Positions 1-7,936 of a stretch of 44,875 bases of DNA are shown here, in pieces. Source of the DNA: Leptolinea sp. GTDB lineage: Bacteria; Chloroflexota; Anaerolineae; Anaerolineales; Anaerolineaceae. The stretch spans positions 1-44,875 of the forward strand of contig JAAZMZ010000045.1 of assembly GCA_012798535.1 (NCBI GenBank). Reading direction: 5' to 3'. The position numbers were made by a program, and so were the translations under genes. Below the pieces are notes generated by a model that did not search any database, was not told where the DNA came from, and worked only from the letters and a program-made list of their open reading frames with translations. Within the stretch, counting starts at the first letter, position 1; every line of letters starts with the position of its first letter.

Positions 1-985
1 AGTCCTGCAATTTCACCATGGCAGTCCCGCGGTTGAACCAGGCAAAATACTGGTTGATATCCGTCAACTGGGAGAGTTCCTGAGTTGCGCGGTCATAGGC
101 AGCGCGGTTGGCCGCGGTCTCATCCCACATGGAACCCATCAAACTCTGCAACTGCGCTTCCCGATCCGCTGAATACACGACCATGAAGAGGAAGTTGAAG
201 GAACGCCATTCACTTTCCAGTTTCGCAAATTTCACACGGTGATCCTGGCCGTTGTAAGCGTCCTGGGTGATGAATTCACCGGCCGCGTTGTCAAACCCGG
301 TGACCAGGACGTAATGCCCCATCCAACTGACGTTGTTGGCCAGATCCAGTTGGTACACGCCGGTTTCCAGCAGCACCGGGAAACCGCCGGCCACCAAGGT
401 TTTCAGGAGATCCTGTGTGCCACCGATGCGGGTGACGGCTTTCAGGTTGGCCGAGGTGACAACGTAATTTTCCATTTCATAGGGCATCACGTTGTAATCA
501 TCATCATACGGTTTCACCACTTTGGCGACGTCAGCGCGGGTGCCCTTCCAGCCGTAGAAGGACAGGGCCATCCCGAGTGTGGAAGGAGCACAGTAGTTCT
601 TAGCACCGTGTTGATCCATGTACCGCACGCCCTTCAGCGCCACGGCCGGCGGCAGCGCTGTATTGGATGGCAGTGGTGAAGGTTCCGGTATCGGGGTGCC
701 CACTGTTGGAAGAATTGTCGGGGAAATTGTGGCCGTGATCGTCACCGGCAAAGTGTTGACCGGTGTGACGGCCAAGGTCTTATCCTGCTGCGGAACAAAG
801 ACCTCTTTTTCCGGCGGCCGGATGACGGACATGATCTGCATCCGCCAGGTATTCAGGCGCCAGTCCACCCGCTCTTTGACCGGCGGTAAGAGATAGATGA
901 TCCCGGCCAGCACGATCAAGCCCAGGATGATCTGCGGTAGATTTGAACGCCGGCGGCGTCTTCTTCTGGGAGTTGGGATTGACAT
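1..985 (-). CDS. C39-like cysteine peptidase, membrane-anchored (3' partial)
   Basis: The reading frame starts at the ATG at 985 and runs off the left edge after 328 codons. It is a predicted cell-surface protein: a short basic N-terminus with seven consecutive Arg, one membrane segment (about residues 17-34), a Thr/Pro-rich linker (about 70-113), then a papain-fold Peptidase_C39_2-like domain. The catalytic set is visible: Cys132 in NYCAPSTLGMALSFYG, His224 in MGHYVLVTG and Asp242 in TQDAYNG. The last part seen (from about residue 265) is helical and may begin a TPR region, which is common after this domain in Chloroflexota, but that is inference. Family members cleave peptides or leader sequences; no substrate can be named here. 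The start is supported by a TATAAT 6 nt upstream of the ATG, with no Shine-Dalgarno sequence. Confidence 0.82.
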   Translation of the reverse strand, partial: MSIPTPRRRRRRRSNLPQIILGLIVLAGIIYLLPPVKERVDWRLNTWRMQIMSVIRPPEKEVFVPQQDKTLAVTPVNTLPVTITATISPTILPTVGTPIPEPSPLPSNTALPPAVALKGVRYMDQHGAKNYCAPSTLGMALSFYGWKGTRADVAKVVKPYDDDYNVMPYEMENYVVTSANLKAVTRIGGTQDLLKTLVAGGFPVLLETGVYQLDLANNVSWMGHYVLVTGFDNAAGEFITQDAYNGQDHRVKFAKLESEWRSFNFLFMVVYSADREAQLQSLMGSMWDETAANRAAYDRATQELSQLTDINQYFAWFNRGTAMVKLQD

Positions 986-991
986 AGCGGC

Positions 992-997
992 ATTATA
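992..997 (-). promoter_or_regulatory. -10 box of the C39 peptidase gene (leaderless type)
   Basis: On the minus strand TATAAT is followed by 6 nt and then the ATG at 985. Transcription would begin at or beside the start codon. No clear -35 box is seen. Confidence 0.6.
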
Positions 998-1029
998 TCA
1001 CCCGCCGGAATGAGTTCTCCACCCTCGGC

Positions 1030-1035
1030 TATAAT
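1030..1035 (+). promoter_or_regulatory. -10 box of the YfhO-like gene (leaderless type)
   Basis: TATAAT lies 7 nt before the ATG at 1043. It rules against the earlier in-frame ATG at 1010, which would lie upstream of the promoter. It is only 32 bp from the divergent -10 box at 992-997, so the two promoters share one short control region. Confidence 0.6.
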
Positions 1036-1042
1036 AATTGCG

Positions 1043-3886
1043 ATGATCAGGCCACAGCCCGCTCTCCGATATTTGCGCGTATTTGTCCCATCTTTTTTCG
1101 CTGCATACCCGGCTGCCTGCAGATGGTTCGGTTTCTTTCAAAAGCCGCTGATCGAGAAAGCGGCGCTTCTTATCCTCCTGTGGATCGCATTCGCCGTTAT
1201 TCTGTGGCTGCCAAACAGGTGGCTGCACCTGGAGACACAGATCGAGTGGAAGAGGAGAAAAACCTGGATTGCGGCCACAGGTTTATCGCTGTTTATTCTG
1301 GTAGTTTTCCACTGGCTGCCGCCGGTGTTCCCATCAACGTATGCTATCGAGATCACTGCCAATGGCACGGCAGAACTGGCGCAGGTGACCTCCGCCGGTC
1401 AGGATATTCCACTTGACCTGTTTTCCGGTTCGGGGGACTGGACTCTGGATTCCACAGGCTGGCAACATTCCGGGATATCCGCCAACAGCCTGACTTTTTC
1501 CGGTGCCCTGAACGCGCCTCTTGAACTGGTCTTCTCCACCGGTCCACAGTCCGGGCAGGTGGTGATCAACCTGAATAGAACAGCTTTCCAGCTTAACCTC
1601 AGCACACCCCTGCCAGATGCAGCCGTCTTCAACCCGTTCCCCGCTTCACTTGGTGCACTCTCCCCCCTGTGGCTACTCTGGGTGGGACTGCTGGCGCTGA
1701 CAGAAGGAGCGCTGTTGACCGTGATCGGGTATGTGCTGCTCACCGGTTGGCCGTCCGGTATGCTGGCAGCTCTGGTTCCCCTGCTCTTCCTGCTGCCCTA
1801 CGCCACCACCTTCGTTGGGCACAACGTCACACTGGGGAATGACTTTGGCCCCTTCTATTATGTTTACAAAACCTATCTGCTGGATTTTCTGGCAAAAGGG
1901 CAATTCCCTTTGTGGTCGCCCTCGGAAGGCGGCGGGTATGCTTTCTTCTCCAACCCCCTGGCTCAGGCGGTCTATCCGCTCAACATTCTTCTAGCTTTAT
2001 TCTACCGTGTGAACGGCGGATACACCCGTTTGGATCATCAGATCTTCACCGTGGCGGCGATCTGCTGGTTTTCCCTGGGGCTGTATATCTGGCTGCGCTC
2101 GCTGAAGATCGACAAACGCGCCGCGGTCTTTGCTGCACTGACTATGGCGTTGAGCTACAAGATGACCGAACTGCTGCGCTTTCCAAACGCCGCGCACGAA
2201 GCCGCCTGGTATCCGTGGATTCTGCTGGCATTGACCAGACTGCTTCAGGCGTCCACCTGGAAATCGGTCTGGCGCTGGTCGGCCGGCCTGTGTGTTTTTC
2301 TGGTGTGCCTGTTCACAGCCGGCTACCCGTATTACGTGTATTACCTGCCCTTCCTGGCAGGGCCTTATCTGCTGTTCATGGTGATCCCGCGCGTGCGCCG
2401 GGTGATCTTCAAGGTCGATTCCCCGGACTGGCGGAAATTTCTGGGCGGCTTTCTGGCCGCGTCGCTGGCAGCCGTGTTGATCTGCGCCCCATACCTGTTT
2501 CAGATGAGCCGCACGATCACCCAGACATCCGGCCGGGCGGGTGACGATTTCACACACGCCACCATGTACCCCTTCGACTTTCAGGATAGCGTGGAGTCAC
2601 TGGTCTATCCGACCGCCGCTAGACCGGAAGGCTGGTTCTACTTCGGCGCACTCGGATTGAGTCTGATGGCGCTTTATCTGGCGCATCCCCATAAAGAGAC
2701 ATTACCCGGAGAAGAACCCCAAATCACCGAACGCCGTGCATGGCCGGTCAAGGCTGCTCTCCTGAGCTGGCTGGTATTCCTGAGCTATCTATCCTACGGG
2801 GAGCAATCCTACCTGTTCCTGTTCTTCTATAAAATACTCCCCGAATTTTCAGCATTGCGCGGATGGGGACGGTTGAGCATCACCCTGCTGCCCGGACTGG
2901 CTTTGCTGCTGGCTTTTGCGCTGGCAGACTTTGAATCACGGTTGACCGCATCGCAACCGGGGAAATCACGTTTCAAACCATGGATGTGGATCACCATGGC
3001 TGCCATAGCCGCCTTCAGCTTCAGTGTGCAGATCAGCGAATTTACCCGCGGAATCACCGACGAATACTGGGATTTGTATTTCATCCCGCGGACTGCCTAT
3101 CTTATCCAGACCGTGGCGAATGTCTCTGGCAGGAACGTTGTTCCCGATCCCGCGGTTCTATCCCGGACATTCAGCCTCTCCTTCATAGTGTTCAGTCTAC
3201 TCTCGCTAATGGTCATTCTGCTGGTCCTCTTAAAAGGCGGGAACGCCGGCCGTAAAAGCTCCAGTTGGATGTGGGGAGTCTTCAGCCTCTTCACTCTGTT
3301 AAATTTGTGGTACGGCGGGTCCTGGCTGTGGAACAACGGTTTCTCCCCCCGTGAAGAACGCAGGGTGGGCGACTACCAGCGGATGATGCCGCAGTCTCTT
3401 TCCACCCCGCGCAAGAATGAGAATTCCACCCTGACGCTTTCACCAGCCTTCTCGGTCGGCAGCCCTCCCAAGTGGCACTACACGCGCTACCAGGATTTCT
3501 ACTTCCGGTCTGTTGACGAACTTCCAGCCCGCGATGAATTGCTGGGAGTGACGGACGGCAGACGCTTCTTCTTCAGCCAGGCCATCAATTATTCGTCCAT
3601 CGAAGGTTTCCTGGCAGATGCGCGGCAAAACGCGATCGAACCGACCGTCCATGACTACACCGGAGATTATCTGCTGGTGGAGGTGAATGCCCCTCGATCC
3701 GGATTCTTTTCCTTCATAGACAACTGGGACGAGAACTGGACCGCCAGCGTGGATGGCAAACCGGTTGAAATCGAGCGATTATTCGGAACCTTTAAAAGTG
3801 TTCGCCTGGATGCCGGGAAACACGAGATCTCCATGGCATACTGCCCGCGATTTTTCGCATGGGCGAATAATGTCTGTCCGCGGTGA
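1043..3886 (+). CDS. YfhO-like multi-pass membrane protein
   Basis: This 947-residue protein has many hydrophobic segments and a large extracytoplasmic tail, the layout of the YfhO family (GT-C-like membrane proteins associated with glycosylation of cell-wall polymers). Recognisable parts are the GNDFGPFYYVYKTYLLDF loop followed by FPLWSPSEGGGYAFFSNP, a LRFPNAAHEAAWYPW motif, and a C-terminal beta domain with DNWDENWTASVDGKPVEIER and DAGKHEISMAY, which matches the usual YfhO ending. Typical members have one more membrane helix after this domain. Here the protein stops 15 residues later, so the C-terminus looks shortened. The ATG at 1043 is chosen over 1010 because a TATAAT sits 7 nt before it. 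A hairpin terminator follows the stop. The acceptor and the sugar cannot be read from sequence. Confidence 0.75.
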   Translation: MIRPQPALRYLRVFVPSFFAAYPAACRWFGFFQKPLIEKAALLILLWIAFAVILWLPNRWLHLETQIEWKRRKTWIAATGLSLFILVVFHWLPPVFPSTYAIEITANGTAELAQVTSAGQDIPLDLFSGSGDWTLDSTGWQHSGISANSLTFSGALNAPLELVFSTGPQSGQVVINLNRTAFQLNLSTPLPDAAVFNPFPASLGALSPLWLLWVGLLALTEGALLTVIGYVLLTGWPSGMLAALVPLLFLLPYATTFVGHNVTLGNDFGPFYYVYKTYLLDFLAKGQFPLWSPSEGGGYAFFSNPLAQAVYPLNILLALFYRVNGGYTRLDHQIFTVAAICWFSLGLYIWLRSLKIDKRAAVFAALTMALSYKMTELLRFPNAAHEAAWYPWILLALTRLLQASTWKSVWRWSAGLCVFLVCLFTAGYPYYVYYLPFLAGPYLLFMVIPRVRRVIFKVDSPDWRKFLGGFLAASLAAVLICAPYLFQMSRTITQTSGRAGDDFTHATMYPFDFQDSVESLVYPTAARPEGWFYFGALGLSLMALYLAHPHKETLPGEEPQITERRAWPVKAALLSWLVFLSYLSYGEQSYLFLFFYKILPEFSALRGWGRLSITLLPGLALLLAFALADFESRLTASQPGKSRFKPWMWITMAAIAAFSFSVQISEFTRGITDEYWDLYFIPRTAYLIQTVANVSGRNVVPDPAVLSRTFSLSFIVFSLLSLMVILLVLLKGGNAGRKSSSWMWGVFSLFTLLNLWYGGSWLWNNGFSPREERRVGDYQRMMPQSLSTPRKNENSTLTLSPAFSVGSPPKWHYTRYQDFYFRSVDELPARDELLGVTDGRRFFFSQAINYSSIEGFLADARQNAIEPTVHDYTGDYLLVEVNAPRSGFFSFIDNWDENWTASVDGKPVEIERLFGTFKSVRLDAGKHEISMAYCPRFFAWANNVCPR

Positions 3887-3902
3887 TGGTCAAAGAATTC
3901 AA

Positions 3903-3937
3903 AAGATCCTCAGGTATTAATAGAACCCGAGGATCTT
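3903..3937 (+). terminator. Hairpin terminator after the YfhO-like gene
   Basis: Arms 3903-3915 and 3925-3937 pair over 13 positions with one A-C mismatch, around a 9-nt loop. A T-rich run (3936-3948) follows. It lies 16 nt after the stop codon. Confidence 0.65.
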
Positions 3938-3991
3938 CGTTTGATTTTCCAGACTCTTGTATTCCGAAAATCGTGGATGTTCCTCATATAA

Positions 3992-4025
3992 AGACCTTTA
4001 GGGTTTTTTGAAACCCTAAAGGTCT
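3992..4025 (-). terminator. Terminator downstream of dnaK
   Basis: A perfect 15-bp stem (3992-4006 with 4011-4025) closes a 4-nt loop. It lies 13 nt beyond the dnaK stop codon on the minus strand. The strong stem probably also blocks read-through from the left. Confidence 0.7.
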
Positions 4026-4038
4026 CTCGTTTCAAAAT

Positions 4039-5889
4039 TCAGGCGTCTTTGAATTCGCCTTCCACCACTTCACCCTGCGGACTTTCCCCAGCATCCTCGG
4101 ATGGAGCCGCGTTTGGCTGCGATGCGGACTGCATAGCCTGCTGGACTTCCTGCATCAGGCTTTGCATGCGAGACACATCCTCGCCGTTCATAGCCTGTCG
4201 CAAGGCGTTGACTTTCTCCTGCAAAACGGTGTGGTCGGCGCCGCTGTTGTCTTTCATCTGCTTCTCGGCAGCGTAAACCACCGTGTCAGCCTGATTGCGG
4301 ATTTCCACCACAGATTTACGGCGGGCATCTTCAGCGCGGTTGGCTTCGGCATCCTTCATCAATCGGTCGATTTCCGACTTATTCAGGTTGGTCGAGGCAG
4401 TGATGGTCACCTTCTGCTCCCGTCCGCTGGCCTGGTCTTTGGCCGAAACGTTTAAAATGCCATTGGCGTCGATATCAAACGTAACTTCGATCTGCGGTAT
4501 TCCGCGCGGCGCCATTGGGATCCCTTCCAGACGGAAGCGTCCCAGGCTCATATTATCACCGGCCATCGGACGTTCACCCTGAAGCACATGGATATCCACT
4601 GCCGTCTGGTTATCTTCCGCCGTCGAAAAGATCTGCGATTTCTTTACCGGAATGGTGGTATTGCGTTCGATCAACGGGGTCATCACACTGCCCAGAGTTT
4701 CAAGACCCAGGGTCAGGGGAGTGACGTCCAGAAGCAGCACATCCTTCACCTCGCCGCCCAGCACACCGCCTTGAATGGCAGCGCCCACCGCCACAACCTC
4801 ATCCGGGTTGACGCCCCGGTTGGGCTCCTTGCCGGTCAGCGAGCGGACAAGTTCCTGCACCATCGGCATCCGCGTGGAACCGCCGACCAGAACCACTTCG
4901 TTAATATCCGAAGCTTTCAAGCCCGAATCACGCAGCGCAGATTCAAACGGTCCTTTGCAGCGGTTTAACAGGTCAGCCGTCATCTGTTCGAATCTGGCGC
5001 GATTTAGCTTCATCTGCAAATGGCGCGGTCCGCTGGCATCCGCCGTGATATACGGCAGGTTGATCTCAGTTTCCATTAAAGTGGAAAGCTCGATCTTGGC
5101 TTTCTCGGCGGCTTCGCGCAGCCGCTGCAGAGCCTGACGATCCTGTTTCAGGTCGATACCCTGGTCCTTCTTGAATTCATCGGCCAGCCAGTTGACAATG
5201 CGTTCGTCCCAGTCATCACCGCCCAGGTGGGTATCACCGTTGGTGGATTTTACCTCGAACACTCCATCACCCACTTCCAGCACGGAGACATCAAAGGTGC
5301 CACCGCCCAGGTCGAAGACCAGAATCTTCTCATTGGTCTTCTTTTCAAGGCCGTAAGCCAGCGCCGACGCCGTTGGTTCATTGATGATGCGCAGCACTTC
5401 CAGACCGGCAATACGGCCGGCGTCTTTGGTGGCCTGACGTTGGCTGTCATTGAAATAGGCCGGTACAGTGATCACCGCCTGAGTGACAGGCTGCCCGATA
5501 TGCGCCTCGGCGTCCGCTTTGAGCTTCGCCAGGATCATGGCGGAAATCTCCTGCGGCGTGTATTCCTTGCCGGTCTGCGCTACCTTGACACGGGCATCCC
5601 CGCTGGCACCGCGTGTGACCGTGTAGGGGACCATCTTGCGTTCCTGTTCGACCTCATCGTAGCGGCGTCCCATAAAACGCTTGATAGAGAAGATCGTGTT
5701 CTCCGAGTTAATGACCGCCTGCCGCTTGGCCGTTTGACCGACCAGGCGTTCGCCGTTCTTGCTGAATGCCACAACAGACGGACATAATCGTGATCCCTCT
5801 GCCGTGGTAATGACAACCGGGTCTCCACCTTCCATAACAGATACAACACTGTTGGTTGTACCCAGATCGATACCTATAATTTTTCCCAT
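4039..5889 (-). CDS. dnaK: Molecular chaperone DnaK (Hsp70)
   Basis: A 616-residue Hsp70, full length. The N-terminal ATPase domain opens with [18 protein letters not shown] (phosphate-1 motif) and contains [36 protein letters not shown] and [17 protein letters not shown]. The linker and substrate-binding domain follow ([18 protein letters not shown]), then a helical lid and the usual acidic end ([11 protein letters not shown]). It folds and protects cytosolic proteins with DnaJ and GrpE, neither of which is encoded in this window. The ATG at 5889 has an AGGAGT ribosome-binding site 9 nt upstream. The gene stands alone: grpE and hrcA are not adjacent, and no CIRCE element is seen upstream. 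A CTTGCAA (5960-5966) and CCTCATGG (5940-5947) pair separated by 12 nt resembles a sigma-32 promoter, but this is tentative. Confidence 0.97.
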   Translation of the reverse strand: MGKIIGIDLGTTNSVVSVMEGGDPVVITTAEGSRLCPSVVAFSKNGERLVGQTAKRQAVINSENTIFSIKRFMGRRYDEVEQERKMVPYTVTRGASGDARVKVAQTGKEYTPQEISAMILAKLKADAEAHIGQPVTQAVITVPAYFNDSQRQATKDAGRIAGLEVLRIINEPTASALAYGLEKKTNEKILVFDLGGGTFDVSVLEVGDGVFEVKSTNGDTHLGGDDWDERIVNWLADEFKKDQGIDLKQDRQALQRLREAAEKAKIELSTLMETEINLPYITADASGPRHLQMKLNRARFEQMTADLLNRCKGPFESALRDSGLKASDINEVVLVGGSTRMPMVQELVRSLTGKEPNRGVNPDEVVAVGAAIQGGVLGGEVKDVLLLDVTPLTLGLETLGSVMTPLIERNTTIPVKKSQIFSTAEDNQTAVDIHVLQGERPMAGDNMSLGRFRLEGIPMAPRGIPQIEVTFDIDANGILNVSAKDQASGREQKVTITASTNLNKSEIDRLMKDAEANRAEDARRKSVVEIRNQADTVVYAAEKQMKDNSGADHTVLQEKVNALRQAMNGEDVSRMQSLMQEVQQAMQSASQPNAAPSEDAGESPQGEVVEGEFKDA

Positions 5890-6044
5890 GATTCACACTC
5901 CTGATGCGTTTATGATCGAGACTAGCATACGCCAGAATTCCATGAGGAGTATTAACATTTTGCAAGAATTTTATAAACATTAACCCGCTGCTGTGTATGA
6001 ACGAAAGTTATATAAGGTTCTCCAAAGAAGTGCCGGACTCTGCG

Positions 6045-6050
6045 TATAAT
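6045..6050 (+). promoter_or_regulatory. -10 box of nfeD gene (leaderless type)
   Basis: TATAAT is followed by 6 nt and the ATG at 6057. It supports this start over the ATG at 5997, which lies upstream of the box. Confidence 0.6.
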
Positions 6051-6056
6051 GGGAGC

Positions 6057-7406
6057 ATGTATAAGCCAATTTACCGCTTTCATAGGTTCCGCGTGATCTG
6101 GATCATCCTTGCCTGTCTGGTCTGGGCTATTCCGGTTTCAACAGGCCTGACTCAATCAACATCACCGCGAGTCTTGATGCTGACCTACAGCGGACCGGTT
6201 ACCCCCGTTATGGCCGACTACATTTCCCGCGGCATCGAAAACGCGGAAAGTCAGTCCTATTCCGCCCTTCTGCTGCAAATGAACACCCCGGGCGGCAGCG
6301 TCGAATTAATGAACCGTATCGTGACACAGATTCGGGCGAGTCGTGTGCCTGTCATTGTCTACATTTCACCGCGGGGAGCCATGGCCGGAAGTGCGGGAAC
6401 GATCATCACCCTGGCCGGGCATGCTTCAGCCATGGCGCCGGAAACGGCCATCGGAGCAGCCAGTCCGGTGGGCGCATCTGGCGAAGACATCGGCGAGACC
6501 ATGGAATCAAAGGTGAAGGAGATCCTGAAAGCCACCGTGCGAAGTCTTGCCGCCGAACGCGGCGAGGAAGCCGTTAAACTGGCCGAAGCCACCATTGATT
6601 CAGCCCGGGCGGTTTCAGCCCGTGAAGCCGTCAATGCTGGTCTGGTAGATGTTCTGGCGGAAAATCCCGAGGATGTGCTAATACAACTGGATGGTCACGC
6701 GGTGACGCTTGAACAGGGAAAACAAACCCTTAAATTGCGCGATGGCAGCATTCAACCTTTTGACCAATCGCTCATCGAGCAGTTGTTGATGATGCTGACC
6801 AATCCCAACCTGCTCTTTCTGCTGTTGGCCATTGGTGCCCAGGCTATCCTTATCGAGATTTCTTCTCCGGGCGGCTGGGTGGCCGGATTTTTAGGCGTGT
6901 GCTGCGTCGCACTGGCAATCTACGGTATGGGCATTCTGCCGGTCAATCTCTTTGGCCTGGTCTTTATGGTGATCGCCTTCGTGCTCTTCATTCTGGATAT
7001 TAAAGCTCCCACCCACGGAGCATTAACCGCTGCCGGGACAATCTCGTTTATTGTCGGCGCACTCGTTCTATTCAATAGTGTGAGACTGCCGGGCTATCCC
7101 ACTATTTCCATTCCTCTGGTCGTCGGCACCGGACTCATTCTCGGGTCGTTCTTCTTTGTGCTGGTCAGTGTTGGCATACTGGCACAGAAGAAACCGGTGA
7201 TCGCCGGAATTGAAACCATAGTTGGAAAGACCGGTTATGCCGTCAGTGAGATCGACCCGGAAGGCGAAGTCCAGGTGGCCGGTGAGCGTTGGAGCGCCGT
7301 GCTTGAAAACAACCGGCCTGCTGTGCCTGCCGGCAAACGGATCGTCGTTACTAAAGTTGACGGCCTGCACCTGACCGTTATGGGGCAGCCGGATAAACCG
7401 GATTAA
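6057..7406 (+). CDS. NfeD-family membrane-bound serine protease (ClpP class)
   Basis: The product is 449 residues. Order of parts: signal/anchor segment (about 11-31), ClpP-like protease domain, a cluster of membrane helices in the middle, and a C-terminal NfeD OB-fold domain (GKTGYAVSEIDPEGEVQV). The catalytic Ser is Ser112 in GAMAGSAGT, after the typical LLLQMNTPGG strand. Lys152 or Lys154 (ETMESKVKE) fits the general base by spacing to the characterised archaeal PH1510 enzyme (Ser97/Lys138). The family is thought to cleave membrane proteins such as stomatin partners; no stomatin gene is adjacent. The ATG at 6057 is preferred because of the TATAAT 6 nt upstream and because it places the signal segment near the N-terminus. 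The stop codon overlaps that of the convergent UPF0316 gene. Confidence 0.88.
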   Translation: MYKPIYRFHRFRVIWIILACLVWAIPVSTGLTQSTSPRVLMLTYSGPVTPVMADYISRGIENAESQSYSALLLQMNTPGGSVELMNRIVTQIRASRVPVIVYISPRGAMAGSAGTIITLAGHASAMAPETAIGAASPVGASGEDIGETMESKVKEILKATVRSLAAERGEEAVKLAEATIDSARAVSAREAVNAGLVDVLAENPEDVLIQLDGHAVTLEQGKQTLKLRDGSIQPFDQSLIEQLLMMLTNPNLLFLLLAIGAQAILIEISSPGGWVAGFLGVCCVALAIYGMGILPVNLFGLVFMVIAFVLFILDIKAPTHGALTAAGTISFIVGALVLFNSVRLPGYPTISIPLVVGTGLILGSFFFVLVSVGILAQKKPVIAGIETIVGKTGYAVSEIDPEGEVQVAGERWSAVLENNRPAVPAGKRIVVTKVDGLHLTVMGQPDKPD

Positions 7407-7936
7407 GCCCGCCAGAATCCGCGCCGCATCGGGCGGACATCTTCTTTTGTAACAAAGGCTTCTGGATCCGTTTCCAGGATGATCGTTTCCAGTCGGTCGA
7501 CATCCTTGCGGAAAACATTGGTCAGGATCACAGACACGGTGCCGTTCTTTCCGCGCCCGGGAATCTCGGTGACTCCGAAACCAGAATTACGCAGGGCATC
7601 GCATACGGCCGCGCCGCGGTTCATGCTGATGATGGTCAACTGAATGTGTCCCACAGCCAGGCGCTCTTCGATCAGCATTCCGAGAACATTTCCGGTGGCA
7701 AAACCGGCCGCGTAACCGACAATATTGAGCGGATTATCAAGCTGAGAGAGCACCGATGTGATGGCGATCACAAACAGCAGAGATTGAAAAAAACCCAATA
7801 CCCAGGCTGTGCCCTTCTTTCCGCGCACCACAAAAAGCACCCGCAGGGTATCCAGCGACATATCTCCCACGCGCAGGCAGAAGATCAACAACGCGAATAA
7901 CCAGGCCTGAGGAGAATTAATTACTTCGAAATTCAT
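7403..7936 (-). CDS. UPF0316 (DUF2179/DUF5698) membrane protein
   Basis: A 177-residue protein with three hydrophobic segments (roughly 10-28, 44-64, 70-90) followed by a cytosolic domain with GHIQLTIISMNRGAAVCDAL and GRGKNGTVSVILTNVFRKD, the pattern of the UPF0316/DUF2179 family. Its biochemical role is unknown. The ATG overlaps the stop codon of the glucan phosphorylase gene by 4 nt, so the two are probably translated together. The 3' end overlaps the convergent nfeD stop by 4 nt, leaving no room for a terminator between them. Confidence 0.85.
   Translation of the reverse strand: MNFEVINSPQAWLFALLIFCLRVGDMSLDTLRVLFVVRGKKGTAWVLGFFQSLLFVIAITSVLSQLDNPLNIVGYAAGFATGNVLGMLIEERLAVGHIQLTIISMNRGAAVCDALRNSGFGVTEIPGRGKNGTVSVILTNVFRKDVDRLETIILETDPEAFVTKEDVRPMRRGFWRA

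Noticed and set aside
239..896. Plus-strand open frames of 146 and 92 codons
   Set aside because: They lie opposite the C39 peptidase gene, which has catalytic motifs and good coding sense; the plus frames have low-complexity His/Gly products.
5890..5996. CIRCE operator expected upstream of dnaK
   Set aside because: No TTAGCACTC-N9-GAGTGCTAA or close variant is present. Only a weak sigma-32-like pair was noted.
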